Shown: positions 17,612-26,638, numbered from the stretch's first letter. The stretch is DNA of 64,000 bases from Pseudomonadota bacterium (GCA_029779535.1 JAKPAG010000004.1:62001-126000), one strand, 5' to 3'. Notes: a model not told the origin generated them from the letters alone. Numbers and translations: made by a program.

Positions 17612-18868
17612 ATGCACCTAAAAGAACTCAAGAAGAAAACCCCCGCCGAGCTGGTCGAAATGGCCGAAGAGCTTGAGGTTGAAGCCGCATCGACGATGCG
17701 CCGCCAGGACTTGATGTTCGCGATTCTCAAGGAACTGGCCGAGGACGGCGAGGAAATCATCGGGCAGGGCACGATCGAAGTGCTGGCCGACGGTTTCGGC
17801 TTCCTGCGCAGCCCCGAGGCGAACTATCTGGCGGGTCCGGACGACATCTATGTGTCGCCCAACCAGGTCCGCAAATGGGGCCTGCGCACCGGCGATACCG
17901 TGGAAGGCGAAGTCCGCGCGCCCAAGGACGGCGAACGCTATTTCGCGATCACCAGGCTGATCAGCGTCAACTTTGACGATCCCGAAGTGGTCCGCCACCG
18001 CGTCAACTTCGACAACCTGACCCCGCTTTACCCGGACGAACGGCTCAACCTTGATACGGTCGATCCGACGGTCAAGGACAAGTCGGCGCGGGTGATCGAC
18101 ATCATCAGCCCGCAGGGCAAGGGCCAGCGCGCGCTGATCGTCGCCCCGCCGCGCACCGGCAAGACCGTGCTGCTGCAGAACATCGCCAAAGCGATCACCG
18201 ACAACCATCCCGAAGTGTTCCTGCTGGTCCTGCTGGTCGACGAACGCCCGGAAGAAGTCACCGACATGCAGCGCAGCGTGAAGGGCGAAGTGATCTCCTC
18301 GACCTTCGACGAACCCGCCACGCGCCACGTGCAAGTTGCTGAAATGGTTATCGAAAAGGCAAAGCGCCTGGTCGAGCACAAGCGCGACGTGGTGATCCTG
18401 CTGGATTCGATCACGCGTCTTGGCCGCGCCTACAACACCGTCGTCCCTTCGTCGGGCAAGGTGCTGACCGGCGGTGTGGATGCCAACGCCCTGCAGCGCC
18501 CCAAGCGCTTCTTCGGCGCGGCGCGCAACATCGAGGAAGGCGGTTCGCTGTCGATCATCGCCACCGCGCTGATCGATACCGGCAGCCGCATGGACGAAGT
18601 CATCTTCGAAGAGTTCAAGGGCACCGGTAACTCGGAAATCGTGCTCGACCGCAAGGTTGCGGACAAGCGCATCTTCCCGGCGCTCGATGTCGGCAAGAGC
18701 GGCACCCGCAAGGAAGAACTGCTGGTCGGCAAGGACAAGCTGTCGAAGATGTGGGTCCTGCGCCGCATCCTGATGCAGATGGGCACGATCGACGCGATGG
18801 AATTCCTGCTCGACAAGATGAAGGATTCGAAGACCAACGAAGACTTCTTCGCCACGATGAACCAGTAA
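17612..18868 (+). CDS. rho: Transcription termination factor Rho
   Basis: The product is 418 residues, the usual Rho length, from the ATG at 17612 ([19 protein letters not shown]). It has the N-terminal helical and cold-shock RNA-binding domain ([20 protein letters not shown]), the Walker A APPRTGKT at 178-185, Walker [18 protein letters not shown] sequence, and the Q/R-loop region near the C-terminus. The hexameric helicase terminates untranslated transcripts. An earlier in-frame TTG at 17579 is unlikely. The 81-base palindromic element follows only 20 bases after the stop. Confidence 0.97.
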   Translation: MHLKELKKKTPAELVEMAEELEVEAASTMRRQDLMFAILKELAEDGEEIIGQGTIEVLADGFGFLRSPEANYLAGPDDIYVSPNQVRKWGLRTGDTVEGEVRAPKDGERYFAITRLISVNFDDPEVVRHRVNFDNLTPLYPDERLNLDTVDPTVKDKSARVIDIISPQGKGQRALIVAPPRTGKTVLLQNIAKAITDNHPEVFLLVLLVDERPEEVTDMQRSVKGEVISSTFDEPATRHVQVAEMVIEKAKRLVEHKRDVVILLDSITRLGRAYNTVVPSSGKVLTGGVDANALQRPKRFFGAARNIEEGGSLSIIATALIDTGSRMDEVIFEEFKGTGNSEIVLDRKVADKRIFPALDVGKSGTRKEELLVGKDKLSKMWVLRRILMQMGTIDAMEFLLDKMKDSKTNEDFFATMNQ

Positions 18869-18887
18869 GGGATTCCTTGCTTTGGGT

Positions 18888-18972
18888 GGCAACACCGGCC
18901 CGCTCCCCCGGCCAGGCCACCCATATGGTAACCTGTCGGGTGGCTGGGCCGGGGGAGCGGGCCGGTGTTGTC
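18888..18972. repeat. Long palindromic intergenic repeat, copy 1
   Basis: Left arm 18890-18913 and right arm 18947-18970 are a perfect 24-base inverted repeat. After one mismatch and one G-T wobble a further seven pairs continue (18916-18922 with 18938-18944). The loop at 18923-18937 contains TGGTAACCTG. Outer bases 18888-18889 also pair or wobble. A clearly related copy in opposite orientation lies at 37187-37273. The transcript would form a hairpin of about 33 pairs; no T-tract follows. Confidence 0.85.
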
Positions 18973-18973
18973 T

Positions 18974-18998
18974 GAAATCCGCCGGATCGGCGGATTTC
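18974..18998. repeat. Hairpin with GGATC loop flanking palindromic element copy 1
   Basis: A perfect ten-base stem (18974-18983, GAAATCCGCC, with 18989-18998) encloses loop GGATC. It lies one base after the long palindrome and 16 bases before the next gene's start. A comparable hairpin with loop GGAT flanks copy 2, although the stem sequence is unrelated. Confidence 0.65.
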
Positions 18999-19014
18999 CG
19001 TGCAGGAGCTTACG

Positions 19015-19539
19015 ATGGCAGCCGACATGATCCTGATCGTCGGCTGCACCGGGGCCGGCAAGACCACCTATTCACGCCGCCTGGCCGACGAGCTGGGCGG
19101 CGTGCGCTTTTCCATCGACGAATGGATGACCACGCTGTTCTGGGCCGACAGCCCGCAGCCGATCCAGTTCGAATGGACGATGGAACGGATCACCCGCTGC
19201 GAGGCGCAGATCATGGCCACGGTGCGGCAACTGGCCGCGCGCGGGGTTCCGGCGCTGCTTGACCTGGGCTTCACCACCAAAGACCACCGCGACCGGTTCC
19301 GGGCAATGGCTGCGGAAGCGGGGCTGACGGTGCAGGTCCATTTCCTCGATGTGCCGGTCGATGAACGCTGGCAGCGCGTCAGCCGCCGCAATGCCGAGCG
19401 CGGCGAGACTTTCGCGATGGAAGTTGACCGGTCGATGTTCGATTTCATGGAAGGCATGTGGGAACCCCCGCTGGCCGATGAATGGCAGGCGAACGGCGGA
19501 TGCCGGGTCGGCAGCGATGGGCAGCGCACCGGGGCCTGA
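19015..19539 (+). CDS. P-loop ATPase/kinase, AAA_33 (zeta-toxin-like) family
   Basis: The 174-residue protein starts ILIVGCTGAGKTTYSRRLA (Walker A GCTGAGKTT) followed by RFSIDEWMTTLFW, the arrangement of the AAA_33 small-molecule kinase group. A conserved RxxxR-like lid (RWQRVSRRNAERGETF) lies near residue 120. Members of the group phosphorylate nucleotides, sugars or antibiotics; no substrate can be named here. Start ATG 19015 has AGGAG seven bases upstream. The downstream kinase overlaps its end by 23 bases in another frame. The pair is separated from rho by the palindromic element. Confidence 0.75.
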   Translation: MAADMILIVGCTGAGKTTYSRRLADELGGVRFSIDEWMTTLFWADSPQPIQFEWTMERITRCEAQIMATVRQLAARGVPALLDLGFTTKDHRDRFRAMAAEAGLTVQVHFLDVPVDERWQRVSRRNAERGETFAMEVDRSMFDFMEGMWEPPLADEWQANGGCRVGSDGQRTGA

Positions 19540-20074
19540 GCTGAAGCTGCCGCGCTGCGCGGTGCTGACTGGCGCGCCGGGGGCGGGCAAGACCACCCTG
19601 CTTGATGCCGCCGCCGCAGCGGGCCTGCGCACCTCACCTGAAGTGGCGCGTGAACTGCTGCGCCAGCCCGGCGGGATGGACCTGCGCCAGCGCGACCCGC
19701 TCGGCTTTGCCGAGGCCATGGCCGAAGCCCACATCCGCGAAATTGAACGCCACGCCGGTGCGCCTGTGCCGGTGCTGTTCGATCGCGGCCTGCCCGATGT
19801 GGTGGGATTCCTCGACGTATCGGGGCTCACCGTGCCGCCCGGCGTCGAGCGCGCCTGCCGGACCTTGCGCTATCACGGACCGATCCTGCGCGCCCCGGCC
19901 TGGGCGGCGATCTATGTCCAGGATGCCGAGCGGATCCAGGACTGGGAGCAGGCCGTGGCCAGTGACGCGGCGGTCACTGCGGCGTGGCAGCGGTATGGCT
20001 ATGAGGTGACCGAATTGCCGCTGGCCGGGGTGGACGAGCGGTTGGACTTCGTGCGCAGCCTGCTTCAGCCCTGA
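19517..20074 (+). CDS. AAA family ATPase (AAA_28-like NTPase)
   Basis: This is a 185-residue protein from ATG 19517. Walker A is LTGAPGAGKTTLLDAAAAAG, followed by TSPEVARELLRQPGGMDLRQ and a Walker B-like LFDRGLPDVVGFLD. This matches small stand-alone NTPases predicted to be nucleotide or cofactor kinases. The start lies inside the preceding kinase gene, implying translational coupling. The last ten bases overlap the convergent NTF2-like gene. The function of the pair is unknown. Confidence 0.75.
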   Translation: MGSAPGPELKLPRCAVLTGAPGAGKTTLLDAAAAAGLRTSPEVARELLRQPGGMDLRQRDPLGFAEAMAEAHIREIERHAGAPVPVLFDRGLPDVVGFLDVSGLTVPPGVERACRTLRYHGPILRAPAWAAIYVQDAERIQDWEQAVASDAAVTAAWQRYGYEVTELPLAGVDERLDFVRSLLQP

Positions 20075-20463
20075 GCGGCCTGGAGCTGCGCCGCCATCAG
20101 TTCCCACAGCTTGTTGACCGCCTTGACCGGGCGGACCATAACTTTGAAATCCTTGATCTTTCCGTCATCATCGAAGCGGATCAGGTCGATCCCGTTGATG
20201 TGGACGCCGTCGATCTCGGCTTCGAATTCGAGCAGTGCGTCGTTGCCCTCGATCACTTCGCGGACATAGCGGAAGCCATCGCCGCCCAGCACCTTGGCCG
20301 CGCTCAGCAAGTAGAGCATGACCTTTGGCTTGCCTGCCTGGGGACTGTGGACCACCGGAGAATGGAACACCGCGTCATCGGCCAGCATGTCGGCCAGCAG
20401 TGCCGCATCGGCATTGCTGTTCATGTAGTCGTGCCAGCGGCCAACCCCTGCGCGTGCGCTCAT
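20065..20463 (-). CDS. NTF2/SnoaL-like family protein
   Basis: The product is 132 residues with the cone-shaped NTF2-like fold signature: LADMLADDAVFHSPVVHSPQ, YVREVIEGNDALLEFEAEIDG, and IDLIRFDDDGKIKDFKVMVRP. SnoaL-like proteins can be isomerases, hydrolases or binding proteins. The putative pocket residues do not reveal the ligand. It is convergent with the kinase pair and divergent from the AspH-like gene. Confidence 0.75.
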   Translation of the reverse strand: MSARAGVGRWHDYMNSNADAALLADMLADDAVFHSPVVHSPQAGKPKVMLYLLSAAKVLGGDGFRYVREVIEGNDALLEFEAEIDGVHINGIDLIRFDDDGKIKDFKVMVRPVKAVNKLWELMAAQLQAAQG

Positions 20464-20516
20464 CGTCTTGAACCTCTCCTTGCCCAGGCGTTGCAGGGTG
20501 CCCTATGCCTTGGGCC

Positions 20517-21647
20517 ATGACCAGCGACTTTCGCACTGCCATCGCCCAGGGGTTGCAGGCCCTGCAGGCGCGCGACATGCCCCGCGCCGTCAGCCTGCTG
20601 CGCGAAGCCGCCGCTGTGGCCCCTGCTGCCGAAATGCCTTGGATTGCGCTGGCCAATGCCGAAATGGCCAGCGGGCAAAATGACGGGGCCGAACAGGCAC
20701 TCGACCAGCAATTGCTGATCGCCCCGCGCGAAGTGGGGGCGCTGCTGCTGAAAGCGTACCTGCGCGAACAGGCCGGCGATGCCCGCGCGGCGAGCAGTTT
20801 CTACCGCACCGCGCTGAACCAGGCGGCAGTGGATGGGGTGGTGCCCCCGGCGCTCAGCGCGCTCCACGCTCACGCGGCGCGTTACCTGGCCGAGGCCAAT
20901 TCCGGCTTCGAAGCCTATCTGCTGGATGCGGTCGGGCAATCGCTGTCCCCGACCATGACCGAGGCGATCGAACTGCTCACCGGCAAGCGCGAACTCTATC
21001 TGCAGGAACCCTCGGTTTTCTATTACCCGGGGCTGCCGCAGAAGCGCTTCTACGATCCTGCCGACTTTCCCTGGCTGGAGCCGATGTTGGCGCTGGTGCC
21101 GCAGATGCAGGCCGAACTGGCCGAAGTGCTGGGGCAGGGGGGGGATGGCTTCTCCCCCTATGTCCATCGCAAACCGAATCGCCCCGCGCCGAACACGCCG
21201 CTGCTCGACAACCAGGCCTGGACCGCGTTCCATTTCTGGCGCGACGGCGTGTTGGACGAGGAGAATGCCGCGCGCTGCCCGGCGACGATGGCAGCGCTGG
21301 GCCATGCGCCCTTGCCTCGGATTCCGGGCCGTTCGCCCAATGCGCACTGGTCGCGCCTGCTGCCCGGCGCGCACATTGCCCCGCACACCGGGATGCTCAA
21401 CACCCGGCTGATCTGCCACATCCCGATCCTGACCGCGCCGCAATGCTGGTTTCGGGTCGGCAGCGAAACGCGCAGCTGGGTTGATGGTGTGCCGCTGGTG
21501 TTCGACGATTCGATCAACCACGAGGCGAAGAACGACGGCAGCCAGGAACGCGTGATCCTGCTGTTCGAGATCTGGCGGCCGGAAATCGACGAGGCGGACC
21601 GCGAGGCGATCGGGCGGATCTTCCAGGCGATCGGCGACTACGAATAA
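20517..21647 (+). CDS. Aspartyl/asparaginyl beta-hydroxylase-like protein with TPR N-terminus
   Basis: The 376-residue protein begins with TPR-like helices (ALQARDMPRAVSLLREAAAV; ALDQQLLIAPREVGALLLKA; residues 10-110). It ends in an AspH domain carrying PNAHWSRLLPGAHIAPHTG, where the histidines bind Fe(II), and PLVFDDSINHEAKND. AspH enzymes are 2-oxoglutarate-dependent dioxygenases that hydroxylate Asp or Asn side chains. ATG 20517 is used; ATG 20505 is also in frame. A strong hairpin follows the stop. Confidence 0.85.
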   Translation: MTSDFRTAIAQGLQALQARDMPRAVSLLREAAAVAPAAEMPWIALANAEMASGQNDGAEQALDQQLLIAPREVGALLLKAYLREQAGDARAASSFYRTALNQAAVDGVVPPALSALHAHAARYLAEANSGFEAYLLDAVGQSLSPTMTEAIELLTGKRELYLQEPSVFYYPGLPQKRFYDPADFPWLEPMLALVPQMQAELAEVLGQGGDGFSPYVHRKPNRPAPNTPLLDNQAWTAFHFWRDGVLDEENAARCPATMAALGHAPLPRIPGRSPNAHWSRLLPGAHIAPHTGMLNTRLICHIPILTAPQCWFRVGSETRSWVDGVPLVFDDSINHEAKNDGSQERVILLFEIWRPEIDEADREAIGRIFQAIGDYE

Positions 21648-21648
21648 G

Positions 21649-21674
21649 GGCAGGGGCCGCCCGGGGCCCCTGCC
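21649..21674. terminator. Bidirectional hairpin terminator
   Basis: A perfect ten-base stem (GGCAGGGGCC at 21649-21658, GGCCCCTGCC at 21665-21674) encloses a six-base loop. It sits between the convergent AspH-like and dienelactone hydrolase genes. Confidence 0.7.
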
Positions 21675-21681
21675 TCGATCA

Positions 21682-22380
21682 TCAGGCCAGGTTGGCCTTG
21701 AGGAATTCCACCGTGCGCCCATCGGCCAGCTGCGCCCCGGCTTCATCGCGGCGGTTGCCCATTTCGGCCGCGAAGCCGTGGTCCAGCCCGGCATAGTCGT
21801 GCAGCGTCACCTTGGGATGGCTGTCCAGCGCGGCGTGGATCGCGGCCTGGGCCTTTTCGTCCACAAAGTGATCGGCGGTCGGGATGTGCAGCATCAGCGG
21901 GTTGGCGATGGCGTGGGCTTCGTCGAGCATGGTGTCGATCATCACGCCGTAATAGCCGACCGCGGCGTCAATGTCGGTGCGCGCCGCCGCCATGTAGGCC
22001 AGCCGTCCGCCGAGGCAGTACCCCGCGCAGCCGACCTTGCCGACGCCCTGGGTCGAGCGCAGCCACTTGATCGTCGCCTCGATGTCGTAGACCCCGTCAT
22101 TCGCATCGTATTGCTGGAAATAGCCGAAGGCTTGCTGCAATTCGGCGTCCACGTCGGGATCCAGCTCGACCCCCGGGGCAAAGCGCCAGAAGATGTCCGG
22201 CGCGACCGCGAGATAGCCCATTTCGGCCCACTTGTCGCACTTCTGCCGGATGCCCGGGTTCACCCCGAAGATTTCCGGAATCACGATGATCGCGGCGCTG
22301 GGCGTGCCGGCCGGACGCGCGACATAGGCGGGAATCGTGCCCTCGTCGTCATAGGCGGGGATCTGGACCTGTTCGGACAT
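21682..22380 (-). CDS. Dienelactone hydrolase family protein
   Basis: This 232-residue alpha/beta-hydrolase has the DLH features: VIPEIFGVNPGIRQKCD, the nucleophile cysteine in GYCLGGRLAY, PTADHFVDE, and the catalytic histidine in GLDHGFAAEMGN. DLH enzymes open lactone rings in aromatic catabolism, but many homologues are general esterases. No catabolic neighbours are present, so the substrate is unknown. ATG 22380 has GGAGAAG upstream, giving the better start over ATG 22392. Confidence 0.87.
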   Translation of the reverse strand: MSEQVQIPAYDDEGTIPAYVARPAGTPSAAIIVIPEIFGVNPGIRQKCDKWAEMGYLAVAPDIFWRFAPGVELDPDVDAELQQAFGYFQQYDANDGVYDIEATIKWLRSTQGVGKVGCAGYCLGGRLAYMAAARTDIDAAVGYYGVMIDTMLDEAHAIANPLMLHIPTADHFVDEKAQAAIHAALDSHPKVTLHDYAGLDHGFAAEMGNRRDEAGAQLADGRTVEFLKANLA

Positions 22381-22500
22381 GTTCTTCTCCATCGTGCGGG
22401 TTACCCCCTCGCCCTAGGCGCTTGGCGTGGACTTTGCCAAGGCCTTGTGCCAGCGTGTCGGCAGGGGATGACTGGTGCCGCCGATTTGGGAGCCATGCCG

Positions 22501-22755
22501 ATGAAGATCAATGTCGAGATCGATTGCACGCCCGAGGAAGCGCGCCAGTTTCTGGGCCTGCCCGATGTGTCCAAGGCCAACCAGTTCTATGTCGATGCCA
22601 TTGCCAAGGGGATGAAGGGCGCGGCTAACGTCGACCAGTTGCAGGACTTCGCCAAGGGGCTGGCGCCGATGGGCCAGATGGGCCTCAAGCTGTTCCAGCA
22701 ATTCGTCGAGAACAGCAATGCCTTCACTTCGGGCGCAAAGAAGAAGGACGACTAG
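22501..22755 (+). CDS. DUF6489 family small protein
   Basis: The product is 84 residues, beginning MKINVEIDCTPEEARQFLG and continuing GLPDVSKANQFYVDAIAKG. It ends with a lysine/aspartate-rich tail. It matches the DUF6489 family of sphingomonads and relatives, of unknown function. ATG 22501 is chosen because GGGAG lies eight bases upstream; ATG 22495 is also possible. It is 21 bases before mnmE and probably cotranscribed with it. Confidence 0.7.
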   Translation: MKINVEIDCTPEEARQFLGLPDVSKANQFYVDAIAKGMKGAANVDQLQDFAKGLAPMGQMGLKLFQQFVENSNAFTSGAKKKDD

Positions 22756-22776
22756 GATCGTCCTCTCCGCCGCGTC

Positions 22777-24054
22777 GTGATCGATACCATCTTCGCCCTG
22801 TCGAGCGGCGCGCCGCCCGCCGCGATCGGCGTGATTCGCGTCAGCGGTCCGCAGGCCGCGACCGCGCTGTCGGCGCTCGCCGGGCGCAGCCTGCCGCCGC
22901 GCCGCGCCGTGGCGGTTGCCTTGCGCGGCGGGGATGGCCGACTGCTTGACCGGGCGCTGGCGCTGTGGCTGCCCGGGCCGCAGACCGCGAGCGGCGAGGA
23001 TACGCTGGAACTGCATTGCCACGGGGGCAGAGCGGTGCTCGCCGCGGTGGAGCAGGCGCTGGCCGTGGTGCCGGGACTGCGCGCGGCGCAGCCGGGCGAA
23101 TTTACCCGCCGCGCCTTTGCCAACGGACGGATCGATCTTGCCGAAGCCGAGGGGTTGGCCGACCTGCTCTCCGCCGAAACCGAATTGCAGCGCGAAGCCG
23201 CCATGGCCATGGCCGGGGGGCAATTCTCCGCCCAGGTGGCCGAATGGCGCGAGCGGTTGCTCACGCTTTCGGCCTCGGTCGAAGCGGTGCTCGATTTCAG
23301 CGATGAGGATGATGTGGCCCTGCTGCCGGACGATTTCATCGCCCGGATCGCGGCGTTTGCGGCAGAGATTGGCGAATGGCTGGGCCGCCCCCGCGCCGAA
23401 GTGCTGAAGGAAGGATTCCGGGTGGTGCTGGCCGGCCCGCCCAATGCCGGAAAAAGCACCCTGTTCAACGCCCTGGTGGAGAGCGAGGCGGCGATTACCG
23501 CGCCCACCGCTGGCACCACGCGCGATGTGCTGACTCACCCGGTGGCGCTGGGCGGCATACCTTTTCGCTTCTATGATACGGCCGGGCTGCGCGCGGAAAC
23601 TGGCGATGCGATCGAGGCCATCGGGATCGAGCGGGCGCAGGGCGCGATGCGCCAGGCCGACCTGGTGCTGTGGCTTGGCCCGGAAGGGCAGGGGCCAGTC
23701 GGAGCCTGGGAAATTGCCGCGCAGGCCGACCGGGCGGATCACCCGCACAAGTCGCACGCGCGCCACCAGTTGTCAGCCGTGACCGGGCAGGGCCTTGATG
23801 CCCTGCGCGCCGATCTGATCGCCACCGCGCGGCAAGCCATGCCGCGTCCGGGTGAGGCGGCGCTCAACCAGCGTCAGCACCGTCTGCTGGTTGAGGCACG
23901 TGAGGCGCTGGACAGCGCGGCCAGCCTGACCGATCCCTTGTTGGTGGCCGAAAGCCTTCGCCTGGCGCGCGTGGCCTTCGATGCCTTGCTTGGCCGGACG
24001 ACGACCGAAGACATGCTCGACGCGCTGTTCGGCCGGTTCTGCATCGGCAAGTAA
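22777..24054 (+). CDS. mnmE: tRNA modification GTPase MnmE
   Basis: This 425-residue GTPase has the N-terminal folate-binding domain (SSGAPPAAIGVIRVSGPQA), the G1 motif GPPNAGKST at 220-228, TAGTTRD and the DTAG G3 motif. It ends with the conserved FCIGK, whose cysteine is diagnostic. With MnmG it installs cmnm5 on the wobble uridine of tRNAs. It starts with GTG. The first parS site begins three bases after its stop. Confidence 0.97.
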   Translation: MIDTIFALSSGAPPAAIGVIRVSGPQAATALSALAGRSLPPRRAVAVALRGGDGRLLDRALALWLPGPQTASGEDTLELHCHGGRAVLAAVEQALAVVPGLRAAQPGEFTRRAFANGRIDLAEAEGLADLLSAETELQREAAMAMAGGQFSAQVAEWRERLLTLSASVEAVLDFSDEDDVALLPDDFIARIAAFAAEIGEWLGRPRAEVLKEGFRVVLAGPPNAGKSTLFNALVESEAAITAPTAGTTRDVLTHPVALGGIPFRFYDTAGLRAETGDAIEAIGIERAQGAMRQADLVLWLGPEGQGPVGAWEIAAQADRADHPHKSHARHQLSAVTGQGLDALRADLIATARQAMPRPGEAALNQRQHRLLVEAREALDSAASLTDPLLVAESLRLARVAFDALLGRTTTEDMLDALFGRFCIGK

Positions 24055-24056
24055 CG

Positions 24057-24072
24057 TGTTTCACGTGAAACA
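24057..24072. other. parS centromere site 1
   Basis: TGTTTCACGTGAAACA is a perfect 16-base palindrome and matches the bacterial parS consensus. ParB loads at such sites to form the partition complex. It lies in the mnmE-mnmG gap, about 10 kb from the probable origin. Confidence 0.93.
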
Positions 24073-24103
24073 CTGATCCGTTTCAAATCGATCCCCGCAA
24101 GCC

Positions 24104-24119
24104 TGTTCCACGTGGAACA
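24104..24119. other. parS centromere site 2
   Basis: TGTTCCACGTGGAACA is a perfect 16-base palindrome, 47 bases from site 1 and 22 bases before the mnmG start. With site 1 it makes a tight pair in one 86-base gap. Confidence 0.92.
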
Positions 24120-24140
24120 CAACTGCGCTAAGGGGGACCC

Positions 24141-25988
24141 ATGCAGCAGTTTGATGTTCTGGTGATCGGCGGCGGCCATGCCGGCGTCGAGGCGGCGGCA
24201 GTCGCAGCGCGGATGGGGGCCAAGGTCGCCCTGGTCAGCTTCGACTTGTCCGCGATCGGCGCGATGAGCTGCAACCCGGCGATCGGCGGGCTGGGCAAGG
24301 GCCACCTCGTGCGCGAAGTCGATGCCTTTGACGGGATCATTGCACGGGCGGCCGATGCCGCCGCAATCCACTACCGCATGCTCAACCGTTCCAAGGGTAG
24401 CGCGGTGCAGGGGCCGCGCGTGCAGGCGGACCGCAAGCTGTTCAAGGCGGCGGTGCAGGACCTGCTCACCCGCCAGGGTGACCTCACTTTTGTCGCGGGC
24501 GAAGCGGCGGCGCTGCGTATGGACGGGGGCAGGGTCAGCGGGATCGAACTTGCCGATGGCACGGCGCTGGGTGCGCGTGCGGTGGTGCTGTGCACCGGCA
24601 CCTTCCTGGGCGGTATCTTGTTCCGGGGCGAGGAACGGATCGTTGGTGGGCGCATCGGCGAAGCCTCGGCCCACCGGCTGGCGGCGCAGCTGCGCGAAGC
24701 GGACCTGCCGATGGCCCGGCTCAAGACCGGAACGCCGCCGCGCCTTGACGGGCGCAGCATCGATTGGGCGCGGCTGGAAGAACAGCCCAGCGACGTGGAG
24801 CCGTGGTGCATGTCGGCAATGGGGCGGGGCCGGGTCAATCCGCAGCTGTTCTGCGCGATCACCCGCACGAACGAGCGCAGCCACGATGTCATCCGCGCCA
24901 ACCTGCATCGCTCGCCGCTGTTCACGGGGGCCATCGGGGCTTCGGGGCCGCGATATTGCCCGTCGATCGAGGACAAGATCCACCGCTTTGCCGACCGCGA
25001 TGGCCACCAGGTGTTCCTGGAGCCGGAAGGCCTATCCACCCACCTGGTCTATCCCAACGGCATCAGCACCTCGCTGCCCGCCGATGTCCAGCTGGCCATG
25101 CTGCGGACGATGGAGGGGCTTGAACAGGTGGTGATGGAGGTTCCCGGTTATGCCGTGGAATACGACCACATCGATCCGCGCGCGCTGCGCACCTCGCTGG
25201 AGCTGCGGGCTATGCCGGGGCTCTATTGCGCCGGGCAGCTTAATGGCACCACCGGTTACGAAGAGGCGGCGGCGCAGGGGCTGGTCGCCGGGATGCACGC
25301 TGCCGCTGCCGTGCTCGGCCGCGATGCCCCGGTGCTGGACCGGGCCAATAGCTACATGGCGGTGATGATCGACGATCTGACCTTGCATGGGGTGAGCGAA
25401 CCCTATCGTATGCTCACCGCTCGGGCCGAATACCGCCTGCGGCTGCGCGCCAACAATGCGACGAGCCGCTTGACTGCGCTGGGGCTGAGCGCCGGCTGCA
25501 TAGGGCCGGTGCGGGCCGAATGGTTCGCCCGGCGGGAAGCGGAACGCGCGCGGCTCGACACCGCGCTCGATGGCATGGCGACCAGTGCCGAACTGGCCGG
25601 GGCAGGGCTGCCGGTGCGGCCCGATGCCGGGCGGCTGACCTTCCGGGAATGGTTGCGCTTTGCCGGTGTCGACCTGGCTGCACTGGCGCCGTGGCTGGGT
25701 GACGCGGCCGAGGTTGATCCCGACCTTGCCGCCGAGATGGCCGAGGACGCCGCCTATGCCCCCTACCTCGCCCGGCAGGAGGCCGAACTGCGTGACCTGC
25801 GCGCGGGCGAGGCGCTGCCCCTGGGCGATGACTTCCCCTATGCCGATATCCCGGGCCTGTCGCGCGAGATGGTCGAACGCCTGAGCAAGGCCCGGCCGGA
25901 AACGCTGGCTGCAGCCGGCCGCGTGCCTGGAGTCACCCCGGCGGCGCTCGCGGCGCTGTTGGTCCATGCCCGGCGGCGCGCGGCATGA
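24141..25988 (+). CDS. mnmG: tRNA uridine-5-carboxymethylaminomethyl modification enzyme MnmG
   Basis: The product is 615 residues. The FAD-binding motif [12 protein letters not shown] is at the N-terminus, and GidA signatures [27 protein letters not shown] and [18 protein letters not shown] follow. MnmG supplies the FAD-dependent step in cmnm5U34 formation with MnmE. Its last bases overlap rsmG by four (ATGA). Confidence 0.97.
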   Translation: MQQFDVLVIGGGHAGVEAAAVAARMGAKVALVSFDLSAIGAMSCNPAIGGLGKGHLVREVDAFDGIIARAADAAAIHYRMLNRSKGSAVQGPRVQADRKLFKAAVQDLLTRQGDLTFVAGEAAALRMDGGRVSGIELADGTALGARAVVLCTGTFLGGILFRGEERIVGGRIGEASAHRLAAQLREADLPMARLKTGTPPRLDGRSIDWARLEEQPSDVEPWCMSAMGRGRVNPQLFCAITRTNERSHDVIRANLHRSPLFTGAIGASGPRYCPSIEDKIHRFADRDGHQVFLEPEGLSTHLVYPNGISTSLPADVQLAMLRTMEGLEQVVMEVPGYAVEYDHIDPRALRTSLELRAMPGLYCAGQLNGTTGYEEAAAQGLVAGMHAAAAVLGRDAPVLDRANSYMAVMIDDLTLHGVSEPYRMLTARAEYRLRLRANNATSRLTALGLSAGCIGPVRAEWFARREAERARLDTALDGMATSAELAGAGLPVRPDAGRLTFREWLRFAGVDLAALAPWLGDAAEVDPDLAAEMAEDAAYAPYLARQEAELRDLRAGEALPLGDDFPYADIPGLSREMVERLSKARPETLAAAGRVPGVTPAALAALLVHARRRAA

Positions 25989-26638
25989 TCTTGCGGGACG
26001 AGGCCGAGGCGCGCGCCTGGCTGATGGCGCTGCCTGAATGGAATGCGGCTGCGGCTGAGCGACTGGAACTGCTGGTGCGGTTATTGGCCGAGGAGAACCA
26101 GGTCCAGAACCTGGTTTCGGCGGCCAGTCTGGATGAGGTCTGGCGGCGGCATATCACCGATTCCGCGCAGCTTCTGACCCATGTTCCACGTGAAACAGGC
26201 TTGCCCTGGCTCGATCTTGGCACGGGGGCAGGGTTCCCGGGCCTGGTGATCGCGGCTCTGCGGCCCGAAGCCGAAGTGCTGATGGTCGAATCGCGGGCGC
26301 GGCGGATCGACTGGCTGGAGCGCGCGCGAATCGCCATGGGGCTGGACCATGCGCACGTGATCGGCGCGCGGCTGGAGCACGTGCCGACCCGTCCAGTCCG
26401 TGCCATCTCGGCACGGGCCTTCGCGCCGTTGCCGCGCTTGCTTGATCTATCCGCACGATTTTCCACAGCCGACACCATCTGGCTGTTGCCCAAGGGGCGG
26501 TCTGCGGCCCAAGAATTGTCCGAACTTCGCGGTTGGCGGCACATGTTCCACGTGGAACAATCGCTGACCGATGCCGATGCCGGGGTGATTCTTGGCACGC
26601 TTGGCGGAAAGCTCGCAGGAAAGGGGAAACTGCCGTGA
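25985..26638 (+). CDS. rsmG: 16S rRNA (guanine-N7) methyltransferase RsmG
   Basis: The 217-residue SAM methyltransferase has N-terminal [33 protein letters not shown], and the SAM motif [16 protein letters not shown]. It methylates a guanine in the 16S 530 loop. Two parS sites are inside the coding sequence, giving residues VPRET (third site) and FHVEQ (fourth). The start overlaps mnmG and the end overlaps the parA GTG. Confidence 0.95.
   Translation: MILRDEAEARAWLMALPEWNAAAAERLELLVRLLAEENQVQNLVSAASLDEVWRRHITDSAQLLTHVPRETGLPWLDLGTGAGFPGLVIAALRPEAEVLMVESRARRIDWLERARIAMGLDHAHVIGARLEHVPTRPVRAISARAFAPLPRLLDLSARFSTADTIWLLPKGRSAAQELSELRGWRHMFHVEQSLTDADAGVILGTLGGKLAGKGKLP
26182..26197. other. parS centromere site 3 (inside rsmG)
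   Basis: TGTTCCACGTGAAACA matches the parS consensus (identical to the B. subtilis form). It encodes codons around HVPRETG in rsmG, so the same bases serve protein coding and probable ParB binding. Confidence 0.9.
26544..26559. other. parS centromere site 4 (inside rsmG)
   Basis: TGTTCCACGTGGAACA is identical to site 2 and is embedded in the rsmG codons for FHVEQ. It lies 75 bases before the parA start. Confidence 0.9.

Noticed and set aside
19349..19516. The first kinase and second kinase as one frameshifted gene
   Set aside because: Each has its own complete Walker A motif and N-terminus, so two overlapping genes fit better than one broken gene.
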